From Theodoxus fluviatilis (taxonomy: Eukaryota; Mollusca; Gastropoda; Cycloneritida; Neritidae), in assembly GCA_034096865.1 (NCBI GenBank), contig JAWQFJ010000517.1:123501-187500 (forward strand): DNA of 64,000 nucleotides. The letters are read 5' to 3'. This document shows, piece by piece, positions 29,519-39,796 of this stretch. A model generated the notes under the pieces. It ran no database searches and was not told where the DNA came from. It saw only the letters and a list, made by a program, of their open reading frames with translations. Every line of letters begins with the position of its first letter. Within the stretch, counting starts at the first letter, position 1. The translations under genes were made by a program, and so were the position numbers.

Positions 29519-30980
29519 TTAACTCTCTTCCATTCCCTGATTTTCCTGTTTTTTGGTAGGTTATGGGTTGCTAATGAAAACTTTAAACAAAATACTTTAT
29601 CCACCATTTGCCTGAAAATGTTGGCCATTATTTTGTTCAGAATTGAATGCAGTTTGATATATGTATGACATATCCAACTTTACAAATTTTGACTGGTTGA
29701 AAAGGACTAAATGACAAAGATTTGATGTTGAAATTTCACTAAATTTTTTTAACTTTGAAACATGCAAAGACAAAACTTAAGTGAATAAAGATTTTAATGC
29801 AAGATAACATTCACATGAAAGCACATTCATTGCTATGATTTGTGTAAAAAAATGAAACGTTTCACATGAAATATCAATGAATTGGAAGGTAGAGATGGAC
29901 ATCACTTTTCAGAGAAAAAAAGGGATAGGTTATGACACGTCTTCGACACATACCACTTGTCATCATCAGTATCTCTACTAACTTCCAATTTATCCAGGAA
30001 TGGCATTACTGCCTGATAAATAAGAATACAAACAGAAACAATGATAGGTCTCTATAGTCAATGAAACTCCAGAAGGCAGTTACTTTTGCCATGAAAACAA
30101 AGGTATGTCACATGCACTGCATTTGGTTCACACTTTTCATTCAATATGAAGTCTCTTCCAGCACTACTTACAGTTTATTTGAATGTTACTACTGAATTCA
30201 GGAATGTGATGTATTTCATACAGTTTTCACATTGCTAGCCCGAGGCTCAGCTTCGTTTTCCTTCTCCACTCTTGAAACGAAATGAAACTGCTCACCCTAG
30301 CAATGTCTAAGAAATAGAAAACAGGGTTTTCCAGAACTTATTTGTTTTTCTGAGAACATTATATCTAAGTATGAGCTGGTCACTTCTATCGGTGGTTGTC
30401 TCACCTTCAGTCTTCTGAATTTACCATTAATTTTACATCTTCTCGTGACCCATTCATAGCCTTTGCCTGCTTGATAATTAGACAGCAGAAACAATTTTAT
30501 TCTCTTTCCATAGCACAGTCAGAATTTCACGATTTCTTGACCATCACATGGCACCTCAAACTGATTTTGCACTTTGACATTTTTCCCAGCATTGGGAAAA
30601 CCCTTTCTGTTTGGTAATATGGTACCTACCACATGCAAGGACTCCTAACTTTAACAGGTCTTTCAACAGATGGACACATATAAAAATTACCAAAGAACAG
30701 TTTCTAACCTTGTTTGCAAAAGGAAGAAATGAGGTTTGTGACAACATCATAAGCAGCACCATAAGCAACAAACAAGTCGAGTCAGCAAGTCAACAGTAAG
30801 AAACAACTTCAGGTTCATGTCCTCACTGAGGTGGATGCCTGGTTTATGGGATGGCTTGAACTTCGGCAGAGGCACAGAGCATCCAGGGCCCTAGCTCCAT
30901 AACTAGGATCACTGGGGAAAATAGGGACACAAATAATGAAATGAGATGATTTGACCAGTGGGTAGATTACATATAGTTAT
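29519..30980. other. Intronic, no gene seen
   Basis: AT-rich sequence of intron 1 of the minus-strand gene. Short open frames have no recognisable domains and no matched splice sites. Confidence 0.45.
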
Positions 30981-31987
30981 AAGGCGCCTACACACGTACC
31001 GGTTGTCCCCCGGTTTTGCTGCCGATCCGGTCCCGGTTGACTCATTTGCATACAATCCAGCCCAGTTCTTGTCGGTAGGGCAGGCTCTATTCCCTGACCT
31101 GGTTTCGACCTATTCGTATGCCGGGCGACGCGAGAACGACGAGAATCTCGCGACAAGTTGCTTATTTAAATGGCGGACCCTGTCTCCGCTTCGCGCAGAA
31201 AACTCTGTATTTGGGGGATACTAAAACCTCATCCAAAGAAAATGCAAGCCATGAACAGCATTAATTTATCAAAGCTGTATGTTGAATGCATCCATAGCTC
31301 ATGAAAGCTGATCAATACATTTTACAATTCGCAATGCAGGTCAGACGCATTCATCTACACGCCAAAAGCGTCCGCGGATCGAATTTTATCGTTGCGTCTT
31401 TGCATAGAGAGCTACAGCCTACTCGTCAAAAGCAAGTGTTGGCATTAATTTATCAAAGCTGTATGTTGAATGCACCCATAGCTCGTGAAAGCTGGTACAT
31501 TTTACAATTCGCAATGCAGGTCAGATGCATTCATCTACACGCCGAAAGCGTCCGCGGATAGAATTTTATTGTTGCGTCTTCGCATAGAGAGCTACAGCCT
31601 ACACGTCGAAAGCGAGTGTTGGCATTAATTTATCAAAGCTGTATGTTGAATGCATCCATAGGTCGTGAAAGCTGATACATTTTACAATTCGCAATGCAGG
31701 TCACACGCATTCATCTACACACCGAAAGCATATGTCCGCGGATCGAATTTTATCGTTGCGTCTTCGCAGAGCTACAGCCTACACGTCGAAAGTGTTGTTT
31801 CCATAGCTCAGAGAAGGGACGTAACTCTAAATTCTGACATCGCTTCGCGTAATGAAAATCGCTCAAGTTCGTAGTCTCGGTGTAAATGTAATCGTTGCGT
31901 GTGGTGGTCAACCCGATTTTTACATGCACGGTCAGACCGGATCGGGAGCAAAATCGCCTTGAAAACCGGTACGTGTGTAGGCGCCTT
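30981..31987. mobile_element. Non-autonomous DNA transposon with long terminal inverted repeats
   Basis: The left end AAGGCGCCTACACACGTACC and the right end are inverted and identical for 24 bp, then similar for about 35 more (shared GATCCGGTC and TTTTGCT words). A 1007-bp element with no transposase. Flanks are TTAT on the left and AAGA on the right, so a TTA/TAA-type target is possible but not proven. The centre (about 31260-31795) is three copies of a roughly 180-bp unit. Confidence 0.85.
31262..31798. repeat. About 180-bp tandem triplication inside the transposon
   Basis: Each unit begins TTTATCAAAGCTGTATGTTG, continues through TTTTACAATTCGCAATGCAG and ends near GAGAGCTACAGCCTAC. Units differ by a few percent, and the third has small indels (an extra CATATG, a lost CATAGA). 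Confidence 0.9.
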
Positions 31988-32216
31988 AAGAAGTGCACAA
32001 TCGTTTCAATATAGTGCAATTGTATTTCACTCGGGTAACAAGAGAGTACTAAAAGGCATTAACAATATCCTACTCTAATGTTTATTTCCACACTAATATA
32101 AGTATTGTGCAAATAATTATTGTGTTGTTATATGCAATTGCGGTAGTTTTGTCCCGCAATCATAAGTACATTTCGAAACTGTACGTCAACTAATAAATAA
32201 ATAATCAGTTACTCAC

Positions 32217-32355
32217 CTCTCGCATCTTGATTAGTTGGCAGCTCATCCACGACAGAATCCACATCTTCACCGAATTCTTCATCAGAGGGTTCCCAAGCTT
32301 CATCTTCTGATGAATCATACATTAAAATGACACCAGATTCATCACTGGATCTCAT
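32217..32355 (-). CDS. Unrecognised minus-strand gene, exon 1 (start)
   Basis: ATG at 32353-32355 (context GCTACCATGA) opens MRSSDESGVILMYDSSEDE and an acidic run. The exon closes at AGAG|GTGAGT, phase 1, after 46 codons. VILMYDSSEDE resembles a SUMO-interacting motif, and EDVDSVVDELP (30-40) is the first of three DELG-type motifs. The same frame is open upstream to a TAG preceded by an AG, so an internal exon beginning near 32430 is possible. I prefer the Met because a YY1-like site lies just upstream, as in promoters. The acidic start also resembles piggyBac-derived proteins, but no transposase core follows. Confidence 0.55.
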
Positions 32356-32407
32356 GGTAGCAGATTTTCGTGGCTTCGGTGTGACACGTGGTTCAACAGT
32401 TTTCCAA

Positions 32408-32421
32408 ATCCAAGATGGCGG
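32408..32421 (-). promoter_or_regulatory. YY1-like site near the minus-strand gene start
   Basis: CCAAGATGGCGGTC on plus matches the YY1 consensus AAGATGGCGGC in all but one base. YY1 sites of this form are common around animal transcription starts. It lies about 55 bp upstream of the proposed ATG of the minus-strand gene. Confidence 0.5.
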
Positions 32422-32611
32422 TCGACCGATAGCCTAAAACATGTGGTTGCAGACTCGCATAATAAAGTGTAAAAACAAAAAGTACGTCATCATTTCGGAC
32501 GCCCCAATATCTAATCTACATGCCAAACAAGTTTTAATGCAAAACTTAGTAACTTATAAGAACTAAAATGTGGGTTTTTTTTCAATCGATGCATATGACT
32601 CTATTTCAATA

Positions 32612-32758
32612 GAGATGAATGGAAGAGTTAAGCACGAAAATCACTAGATCAGTTTCAAGTAAACGCATATCAAGTCACGGAGTCCCTAGTTATTCGCCTC
32701 TTACTAATCGCGGTGGGTCAATTCTTACCCCGAATCCACAGAGGGAGTGTATTCCCTC
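32612..32758 (+). repeat. Dispersed repeat family D, copy 3
   Basis: Shares TTATTCGCCTCTTACTAATC and GCGGTGGGTCAATTCTTACC with copy 1 and ends in CCACAGAGGGAG. It lacks the GGATGGATAG start. Confidence 0.8.
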
Positions 32759-32863
32759 GGTCAGTGTAGGCCTATCTCAAGGTGATAGTACATTATCATG
32801 ATTATGATTACCTGTTGAGTTGGTATTCGCCGGTCTACACAATCGTGACAATGACAGTACACT

Positions 32864-32866
<3 letters not shown>

Positions 32867-32903
<37 letters not shown>

Positions 32904-32905
32904 TG
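32867..32905 (+). repeat. (AGT)n microsatellite
   Basis: About 13 uninterrupted AGT units between the two divergent genes. Confidence 0.97.
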
Positions 32906-33134
32906 AGAGGCTAGATATAGGCCGTGAAGCCTTTTGAACGCCCCATCGCAATGTGTTCTTCTTCTTCTTCTTAGGTAGCCAACACCAACGATTTAAAGTT
33001 TGAATTCCCGTTTACAAGATAAACTTTTTTTTTCAAACTTCACTAATTCTACGAAAATGAAAGTCGTATTCGCTGATAGTGATACTCCCTAGCCATAGCG
33101 ATGATAGCCCATACGACTAGGAGAGTGCACCATC

Positions 33135-33227
33135 ATGACCGTCACCATGGCGGTCAAAGTAGTAACCCACCAGAAGAACAAATCGACTAATGAAGAAGAA
33201 TGCATCAGAGAGTATTTTCAATCAAAA
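33135..33227 (+). CDS. Possible alternative first exon of Par6
   Basis: ATG 33135 (and a better-context ATG at 33147, CACCATGGCG) opens a frame ending IREYFQSK at AAA|GTAAGC, phase 0. Par6 exon 2 also begins in phase 0, and the main exon 1 ends EVKSK, so joining either exon would place SK before FDAEFRRF. This could give a Par6 with a different start of the PB1 domain, or it may be coincidence. The donor lacks the usual G at -1. Confidence 0.25.
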
Positions 33228-33302
33228 GTAAGCGATCGAATGTTCATCATACCCTTTACACGACTAGTTTCCAATTGCTGCACACCAACGGTCTGCTGCC
33301 AC

Positions 33303-33316
33303 TCCCGCCATTTTGC
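33303..33316 (+). promoter_or_regulatory. YY1-like site upstream of Par6
   Basis: CCCGCCATTTTGCA contains CCGCCATTTTG, a close match to the YY1 consensus, about 300 bp upstream of the Par6 ATG. Confidence 0.45.
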
Positions 33317-33496
33317 ACTCTCGAACGAATACTTGTAATGTCATCGCACTTTCTTCTCCATAGATTTCATAATATGATGCAAATTTAACGATATAAAATT
33401 AATTATATTGCAAAATATGATAATTGCGTATCATCAAAAGCTCTTATGATAAATTTGTACCGGAAACGCTTTGCTTTGTGAATGGAGAGTTTTAAG

Positions 33497-33504
33497 TGAC
33501 GTCA
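33497..33504 (+). promoter_or_regulatory. CRE palindrome upstream of Par6
   Basis: TGACGTCA, the full CREB/ATF palindrome, 109 bp before the Par6 start codon. Position and perfect match suggest a promoter element. No direct evidence of use. Confidence 0.45.
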
Positions 33505-33612
33505 CGCACACTGCAGACTGTAGGTGGCAAAGTGGGTCATAGGAAAGGAATTTTGTCATAGAAAACTCATATCTCCCGCGTGTGCTCATCGATGTAGTGT
33601 AAGCATTGAACA

Positions 33613-33675
33613 ATGGCGAAAACTTCCAAATCGTCCCTCCGAGGCGGGAACGGGATCATCGAAGTGAAGAGCAAG
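33613..33675 (+). CDS. Par6: Par6 exon 1 (partitioning-defective 6 homologue)
   Basis: 21 codons, MAKTSKSSLRGGNGIIEVKS plus Lys, then AAG|GTGAGT, phase 0. Par6 is the scaffold of the Par6-aPKC-Cdc42 polarity complex at the apical cortex and junctions. The IIEVKSK end is the first strand of the PB1 domain and matches vertebrate Par6 proteins, where VKSK directly precedes FxAEFRRF. It carries the conserved PB1 lysine used to bind the acidic loop of atypical PKC. The start is set by the only Met in frame (context AACAATGG), and the short divergent N-terminus before the PB1 strand is normal for the family. The next exon is 5.4 kb away. Confidence 0.9.
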
Positions 33676-34362
33676 GTGAGTAGTTACACGTTCTTTCCGC
33701 CAGGTGTGCCATCGTTGGGACTTCATCAGTGCCCATTTCGTTCTCACCCTCCCGTCCCATCGCGTACAACCTCGAAAGCTTTGACACTCCAGTCTGCTTC
33801 GTAGAGCGATGACTGGATGCTGTGAAACTCAACGATTCACGTTGATTTCCTTTGTAGTTAGTGGCGAATAGCGATAGATCTGACCCGTGTGCCAAAGGTG
33901 ACGACGTATTCTGTTTACACTGTGAATTACCGACTCGTTGAGCCGGCAAGTGTCTTTTAACCCTAAACACAGGTGCTGCAAGTTGACGTTAGGAAAGAGA
34001 ATCGATGGGACGATGTTTGACGTTATCCCAGGGCAAACTCGAGAAGTTTGTTGCGAGTCCTTTCCACAAAAGTTGATGGTAGTTTCGTCTGTTCATGTTG
34101 TTTTCATTTTAAGAGTTTGCACTGCGGTGACTTTCCCGAACCAAACACCTGGACTGGGAAGCACTGTTGCGTGTCTCGTTCGGGTCATTCATTACCTTCT
34201 GTTCTGTTGCTTGGACATGTCCACTCGATGGCGATCGGTTCCTCGTCAGCCTTGGCTTGTGTTAGTTTCCTTGGTGGCCAGCCAGCCAGTTCTGAGGATG
34301 TATTAATTTAATTGTATGTGCACGCACGTGTCTCACTGTACGGAGGTTAAGGTGGGGATTTG

Positions 34363-34366
<4 letters not shown>

Positions 34367-34421
<55 letters not shown>

Positions 34422-34441
34422 TGAGTGAGTGAGAGAGAGAC

Positions 34442-34480
<39 letters not shown>

Positions 34481-34482
34481 GT
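34367..34482. repeat. (GT)n, (GAGT)n and (CAGA)n compound microsatellite
   Basis: A GT run of about 50 bp, then GTGA units and about 9 CAGA units. In intron 1 of Par6. Confidence 0.95.
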
Positions 34483-34499
34483 GTGAATATGTGGATGTC

Positions 34500-34615
34500 T
34501 GGCTTTGTGTGTGTGAATGTGTGTGCACACTTGTGTGTGAATTTGTGTGCACACTTGTGTGTGAATGTGTGTGCACACTTGTGTGTGAATGTGTGTGCAC
34601 ACTTGTGTGTGCATG
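34500..34615 (+). repeat. 24-bp minisatellite
   Basis: About five copies of TGTGTGCACACTTGTGTGTG plus AATG/AATT. Each contains the palindrome GTGCAC. It continues the GT-rich tract just upstream. Confidence 0.85.
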
Positions 34616-35265
34616 TAATGATACATGAACACAAATACACCAACTCAAAAACACAGACAAGCATCCAAATATTGCTGTCAAGACAATGGCTGAAATAACA
34701 TCACCTGGGATCTTATCAGCAGCTCTCACTGAATATGCCCGCATTCCTGAATTTACTTCAAAGAAATTTGACAAAGCACATTTCATATAATCCTGCTATA
34801 AATATAAGATTTAGTATGTTCTGTGGTATTTAACAACATTCACTGTTCTAGATGATTAGCACATTTTTCTGATGTTTGTGGTCAGTAATGCAGGTGTTTA
34901 CAATAACATTGCTACTCCAATTTCATTTGATAAGCTCAGTGAAAATGCAATGACTAACAGGTGTTGATGAGAATACCTGATGTTATGATGGCATTGAATT
35001 TTCATTTTTGAAATTTCACTTGCTCTTAAACAGAAAAGAAAACCAGTCAGAATTATGATGTATGTTATACACCAGTATTGGGACATTTGCACTATGCTTT
35101 CACTTAGTTATGGGCAAGGGCATATGGACTATCTATGTACACATTTGCTTGTGCATACACACACACACACATACACACATATACACATGCAAGTGATGTT
35201 GGTATTTCACACAAATGTATGCTTTATATCTGCTGTTCAAAATGTCCATTTGAGTGTGTGGGTGT

Positions 35266-35275
35266 GCGCGCGCGC

Positions 35276-35306
<31 letters not shown>

Positions 35307-35307
35307 G
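35266..35307 (+). repeat. (CG)n/(TG)n/poly(G) tract
   Basis: GCGCGCGCGTGTGTG followed by about 18 Gs. A possible Z-DNA and G-quadruplex former, with assembly length uncertain. Two imperfect 68-bp repeats (TGCGGCTGGGTGAGC words near 35405 and 35473) follow. Confidence 0.8.
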
Positions 35308-35529
35308 TGACGGGGTCTAGCTCGTCGGGTGGAGACACCTGGTGGGCTGAGGGTGTGGTGTGGGTGATGTCTGCTTCTCAGTCCTGGGTCTCACCTGTGT
35401 CACATGCGGCTGGGTGAGCGTGGTCACAGTGCTCGAGAGGCAGACTCGAGGGACAGACTCACGGGTTGCATGTGCGGCTGGGTGAGCATGGTCAAGGTAC
35501 TCGAGGGGCAGACTGAGGGATAGACTCTT

Positions 35530-36560
35530 CAGTTTGTGAATTGCCGTACCTCGAGTTAGACATCTGCTTTCCCTCGACAGGTGAGATCCGTCGTTGTTGC
35601 ATGTTGATTCTGATTATTGATCACATCATTTTAATGGAATTTTCTGCATTGTAATTTAAACATGATTGTGGAAACTGTAATAGTGAACTTTTACCTGAAA
35701 ATTAGGTCGCCTGTCTTGCACGTTGTTTTCTCATTTGCCCTCTTTTTGCTTTTGTATTCATGTGACGCAAAATGTCATGAAGCAGTGATGATGAGGTCAC
35801 TAAATTAAAAAATGGCGTGAACGGCTCAATTTAAAAAAGTGTGCCTTTGTGGTACTTGTTACATGTGTGTGTTGGTTTTTTCATCTTGCAGCAATTTGTG
35901 GATGGATGGTTGAACTTGAAGAATTCCTCATTCTTTGTTTTGTATGTGTTGGATCATTCATCCAGTGACAGAAATAATCTAAAACTTTAAAGGATTTATT
36001 TTCTCCAACTGTGAAATTAGATCATCAGTAGTGTGTGTTGACTGCCACTCTGTATCTGATTGGTAGCATTACTAAAGCACACAATCAAACTCTTTCCATG
36101 TGAAATGCTTTGTGATACCACAGATGTTGCTTTCTGAATTAAGAACAATTCCTGTTTTTCTCTTTCCTGGAGAACACATTTGATAAATGCTTAGCTGTAC
36201 TACTGTTGTATCACATGTGAATTTCAAACTTGTACTTCTCAACAGGATGCTAACTCTTGCAGACTTGGATGTTGAACACTTTTACTGTCATCTTCTATTT
36301 ATTGATCCTTTCTGCCTTTACTAGTCTTAGTCAGACATAGGAAATTGAAATCTCAAAAGTTTTACCTCTGTAATGAAAATTAATTATTCTTTTGTGGCTT
36401 TGTTTTACCTTGTGGTCTTGACATGGGCAAGATAGGTGGGGGTGGGGGGGACAGGGAATATATTGTCAGTGACTTAACATTTTGTACTCCTTACCACCTA
36501 CCTTCACACTTAGCTGCCATTGCAATAACAACCTAGCTGTTAGCTAGGCTTCACCTTCTC
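35530..36560. other. Par6 intron 1, no gene seen
   Basis: AT-rich intronic sequence without repeats that I can delimit or exons that I can support. Confidence 0.5.
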
Positions 36561-36566
36561 ATTTTT

Positions 36567-37399
36567 GACTCACATGCGAAGCAAAAGTGAGTCTATGTAC
36601 TCACCCGTGTCGTCCGTCCGGGCGTAAAAAACTTAAACGTTGGATTTTTCTCGGACACTATGAAGTATATCAACACCAAATGTGGCATAATGGTGTATGA
36701 TGCCAAGGCCTCTAAAACCATACATGGTGACTTGACCTTGCTTCAAGGTCAAGGTCACAGGAGCCATAAATGTGGTCTCAAAAACAGTCATTTTTCACAT
36801 TTTCCCAATTTTCTCCCACGTTATTGAGAATGGCGACCTTAGCTACAAGTGGTATATAGGGCAAAGTAATCCCTATCTTTTGATACCAGTTTGGTTGACC
36901 TTGCTTCAAGGTCAAGGTCACAGGAGCTCTTCAAAGTTGGATTGTATACATATTTTGAAGTGACCTTGACCTTGAACTATGGAAGATAACTGTTTCAAAC
37001 TTAATAATTATGTGGGGCACATGTTATACTTTCATCATGAGACACATTTGGTCACATATCATCAAGGTCAAGGTCACTTTGACCCTTATGAAATGTGACC
37101 AAAATGGGGTAGTGAACCACTAAAAGTGACCATATCTCATGGTAGAAAGTGCCAATAAGCACCATTGTGCTTCCTATGTCTTAAATTAACAGCTTTGTGT
37201 TGCATGACCTTGGATGACCTTGACCTTGGGTCAAGGTCAAATGTATTTTGGTAGGGAAAATGTGTAAAGCATTTCTTAGTGTATGATGTCATTGGTAGGT
37301 TTAGTTGTTTGACCTTGACCTTGAAGGTCAACTGAAGGTCAAGGTCATATAAAGGTCAAGATCAAGCATGTGAGTCGTATGGGCTTTGCCCTTCTTGTT
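36567..37399 (-). mobile_element. AAGGTCA-rich element, copy 4 (full length, minus orientation)
   Basis: Reads GACTCACATGCGAAGCAAAA then GTGAGTC at the left (a 7-bp hairpin) and GGGCTTTGCCCTTCTTGTT at the right (a 4-bp stem GGGC/GCCC). It is colinear with copy 3, with a few percent difference, and lacks most of its GGACGG repeats. In intron 1 of Par6. Contains several AAGGTCAAGGTCA and TCAAGGTCA words. Confidence 0.9.
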
Positions 37400-37494
37400 C
37401 CCTCTTAGACTCTTTGTTGTAAATTCAGTGTTCAAGCGCTGACTTTGGGCAGAGACATAAACACTACTTAGGCCCACCCACTCACCTAAAAACA

Positions 37495-37770
37495 AGTTGT
37501 GGTTACCATAGCCAGACCCACCCTATAATTCACTGTCAACCCTAAACTTTTTTCAATCCTGGGGGGAAAAGAGAGTGGGGGAAGGGGGGTGGGGGATCGA
37601 TGGTAAATAACAAACTGTGTGCTTTCCCATCTTCCCTGCCCTGTAAGCATGAAAAGAATTCACCATTTAAGTAGAAGAAAGTGATATCAGTGAAAGAGAA
37701 AATTTTATTTATGTTCAGTCTGCCCTTTTTCTAATAAAAATTATAGAAAAAAACTTCAGGCCAACCTACT
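37495..37770 (+). repeat. Dispersed repeat family C, copy 2
   Basis: Contains CCCTAAAC near TTTTTTCAATCC, GGTAAATAACAAACTGTGTG, CCCATCTTCCCTGCCCTGTA and CACCATTTAAG in the same order as the other copies, and ends near AAAAAAACTTCAGGCCAACC. Confidence 0.7.
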
Positions 37771-37772
37771 GA

Positions 37773-37989
<217 letters not shown>

Positions 37990-38589
37990 TTTAGAAGAAT
38001 TAATTAGTTACAAAACTTGAGGGCTGTACATTGAGGGTTAGCTGGGAAGTGGTGGAAAGGGTAGTATGCAGGGTTACAGGAGGTGACTAGAGGTGAGAAT
38101 TGGCAAGCTGTGAGGACACAATGGCCCTGATACTTCAGGCTGCTGCCAGAGGCAGGTGTGCAGGTAGCAGAGAGGCTGTCTCTCCTGCCATTTGTGTCTG
38201 ACAGCAGAGCTCTGTGTATTTTTCCTGGTGTCTGGACTGGGCCATTTCTTCTCCCATTCGTGAGTTTTCTCTCAGCTGTTTCCCCCCTGCCTACCTTACT
38301 TTCCTGCTGCTGTTTCTTCTTTCTTCCTCAGTTTCATATTTTTCTCCCTCATGATTTGTTGGTGTATTCTTTGGACGTTTGCATGAGACTCATATGTTTT
38401 CCTTCACATGATTAAGTCTGAACCTTCTGCATTGTCCTCTGTGTACTTCTTCCGCTTCCAAGATTTTCCTTGGCTACATGCTGGCTAGGCATTGTTGTTG
38501 TTTTTATCATTATTGGTTTGTTAATCATCCTCTTCTTTGTTTTTCTCCGGCAACACTAGGCAATGTTGTTGTTAGGCTCACACAAAAGA

Positions 38590-38650
38590 GTTGTGGCTGT
38601 GGCTACCTGAATGAACCTATTTTTTCTATTTACCCAACACTTTTTTGGGT

Positions 38651-38726
<76 letters not shown>

Positions 38727-38930
38727 TGGGTGGGGGGATAAATGGTAAACAATTAACTGTGTGCTAAACCTCTTCCCTACCCTATGAACACTAAGGGAAT
38801 GCACTATTTAAGGTTTGGAAAGTGTTTTTAGTGAAAGAGAAAATATGTATACATGTTCCATCTGGCCTCTTAATGTAAAACATTTTGGATCCCAATTTTC
38901 AAAAAGTTCATTCCCACCTACCAAACCTTT
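38590..38930 (+). repeat. Dispersed repeat family C, copy 3, with (AG)n expansion
   Basis: GTGGCTACCTGAATGAACC start, a 66-bp AG run at 38654-38719, then AATGGTAAACAATTAACTGT, CTCTTCCCTACCCTATGAAC and GCACTATTTAAGG. The AG run sits where other copies have A-rich or G-rich runs. Confidence 0.7.
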
Positions 38931-38975
38931 AAAAAAAAATTGGGGTTGTTACAGCAACCACAACTTGTTCTTTCC

Positions 38976-39077
38976 CTGTCATCATTGGTGTTGTCATCAT
39001 TGGTGTTGTCATCATTGGTGTTGTCATCATTGGTGTTGTCATCATTGGTGTTGTCATCATTGGTGTTGTCATTATTT
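38976..39077 (+). repeat. 15-bp minisatellite before Par6 exon 2
   Basis: Seven copies of TCATCATTGGTGTTG, ending 14 bp before the acceptor AG of Par6 exon 2. It occupies the place where the branch point and polypyrimidine tract should lie. Confidence 0.95.
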
Positions 39078-39091
39078 CTTCTTCTTTGCAG

Positions 39092-39314
39092 TTCGATGCT
39101 GAGTTCCGTCGTTTCTCAGTGGACCAGAAGAAGATGTCCAAGTTTGACGACTTCCGTCAGCTGGTGGAGCACCTGCATTTCCTGCAAGACACACCCTTTG
39201 TCATCACCTACACAGACGTGCAGGGTGATCTTCTGCCCATCAACAACGACGATAACTACCACCATGCAATATCGCAGGCAAGACCTGTCCTCAGACTTAT
39301 GCTGCAGCGAAAAG
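39092..39314 (+). CDS. Par6: Par6 exon 2 (PB1 domain)
   Basis: Acceptor TTCTTCTTTGCAG (ends 39091), exon of 74 codons plus 1 nt, donor AAAG|GTGGGT. It opens FDAEFRRFSVDQKKMSKFDD and continues to YTDVQGDLLPINNDDNYHHA, then PVLRLMLQRK. This is the PB1 domain of Par6. The acidic GDLLPINNDDN loop and FxAEFRRF are near-identical to vertebrate PARD6B. PB1 binds the PB1 of atypical PKC. Joined to exon 1, the sequence runs across the junction exactly as in the family (VKSK then FDAEF). The phase 1 exit fits the Glu or Gly found next in homologues. The semi-CRIB and PDZ regions that normally follow are not found in the remaining 24.7 kb, so the gene continues past the window. The intron 2 donor GTGGGT is weaker than GTAAGT. 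Confidence 0.95.
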
Positions 39315-39796
39315 GTGGGTGGCCACAGTGGTTATGGCAGAGGCGGTGGTGATGTGGGGTGAGATGGGAAGCTAGGTGTGTATGTGTGTACATGTGCTTG
39401 TATGTGTGTGTGTGGTGTATGTGCGTGTTTGTGTTTGTATGTGTGTTTGTGTGTGTGCATATTTGTAACATGTGTGGCATGTGTGTGTGTGTTGTGTTTC
39501 ATGTTTGTGGGAAGTGTGCATGTGTGGGTGCCTGCTTGTTTGGGGGGGTGGAGTGGAGGGGTTGGAAGTTATAAGGTAAATCACTAAATGGGAACGTGAG
39601 GGTGGTGATGGTGTCTTAGATTGTGTTGTGGTAATTGTGATGGTGATGGTAGTGGTAGTAATAATATGTTACACTTTGGTATAGGGGTGGATTTTAACAC
39701 AGAACACAATCTGTAGTAAAATATTTACTTTAATTCTTTTACACTTTTGAAGAGTCTGTCAAATGGAACAGCCAGTGAAGATGAAATGTATGTTTA

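Noticed and set aside
29249..29668. 139-codon plus-strand frame
   Set aside because: Overlaps a dispersed repeat D fragment, has no recognisable domain and no matching splice sites; hydrophobic composition follows from AT richness.
34262..34786. Cys/Val- and His/Thr-rich frames near 34.3-34.8 kb
   Set aside because: GT, CAGA and 24-bp repeats read as codons, inside Par6 intron 1.
14344..37331. Recurrent short frame with LDPRSRSSKVMQHK in each AAGGTCA-rich copy
   Set aside because: It recurs because the element recurs. Copies carry different stops and indels and the frame is no longer than expected, so coding constraint is not supported.
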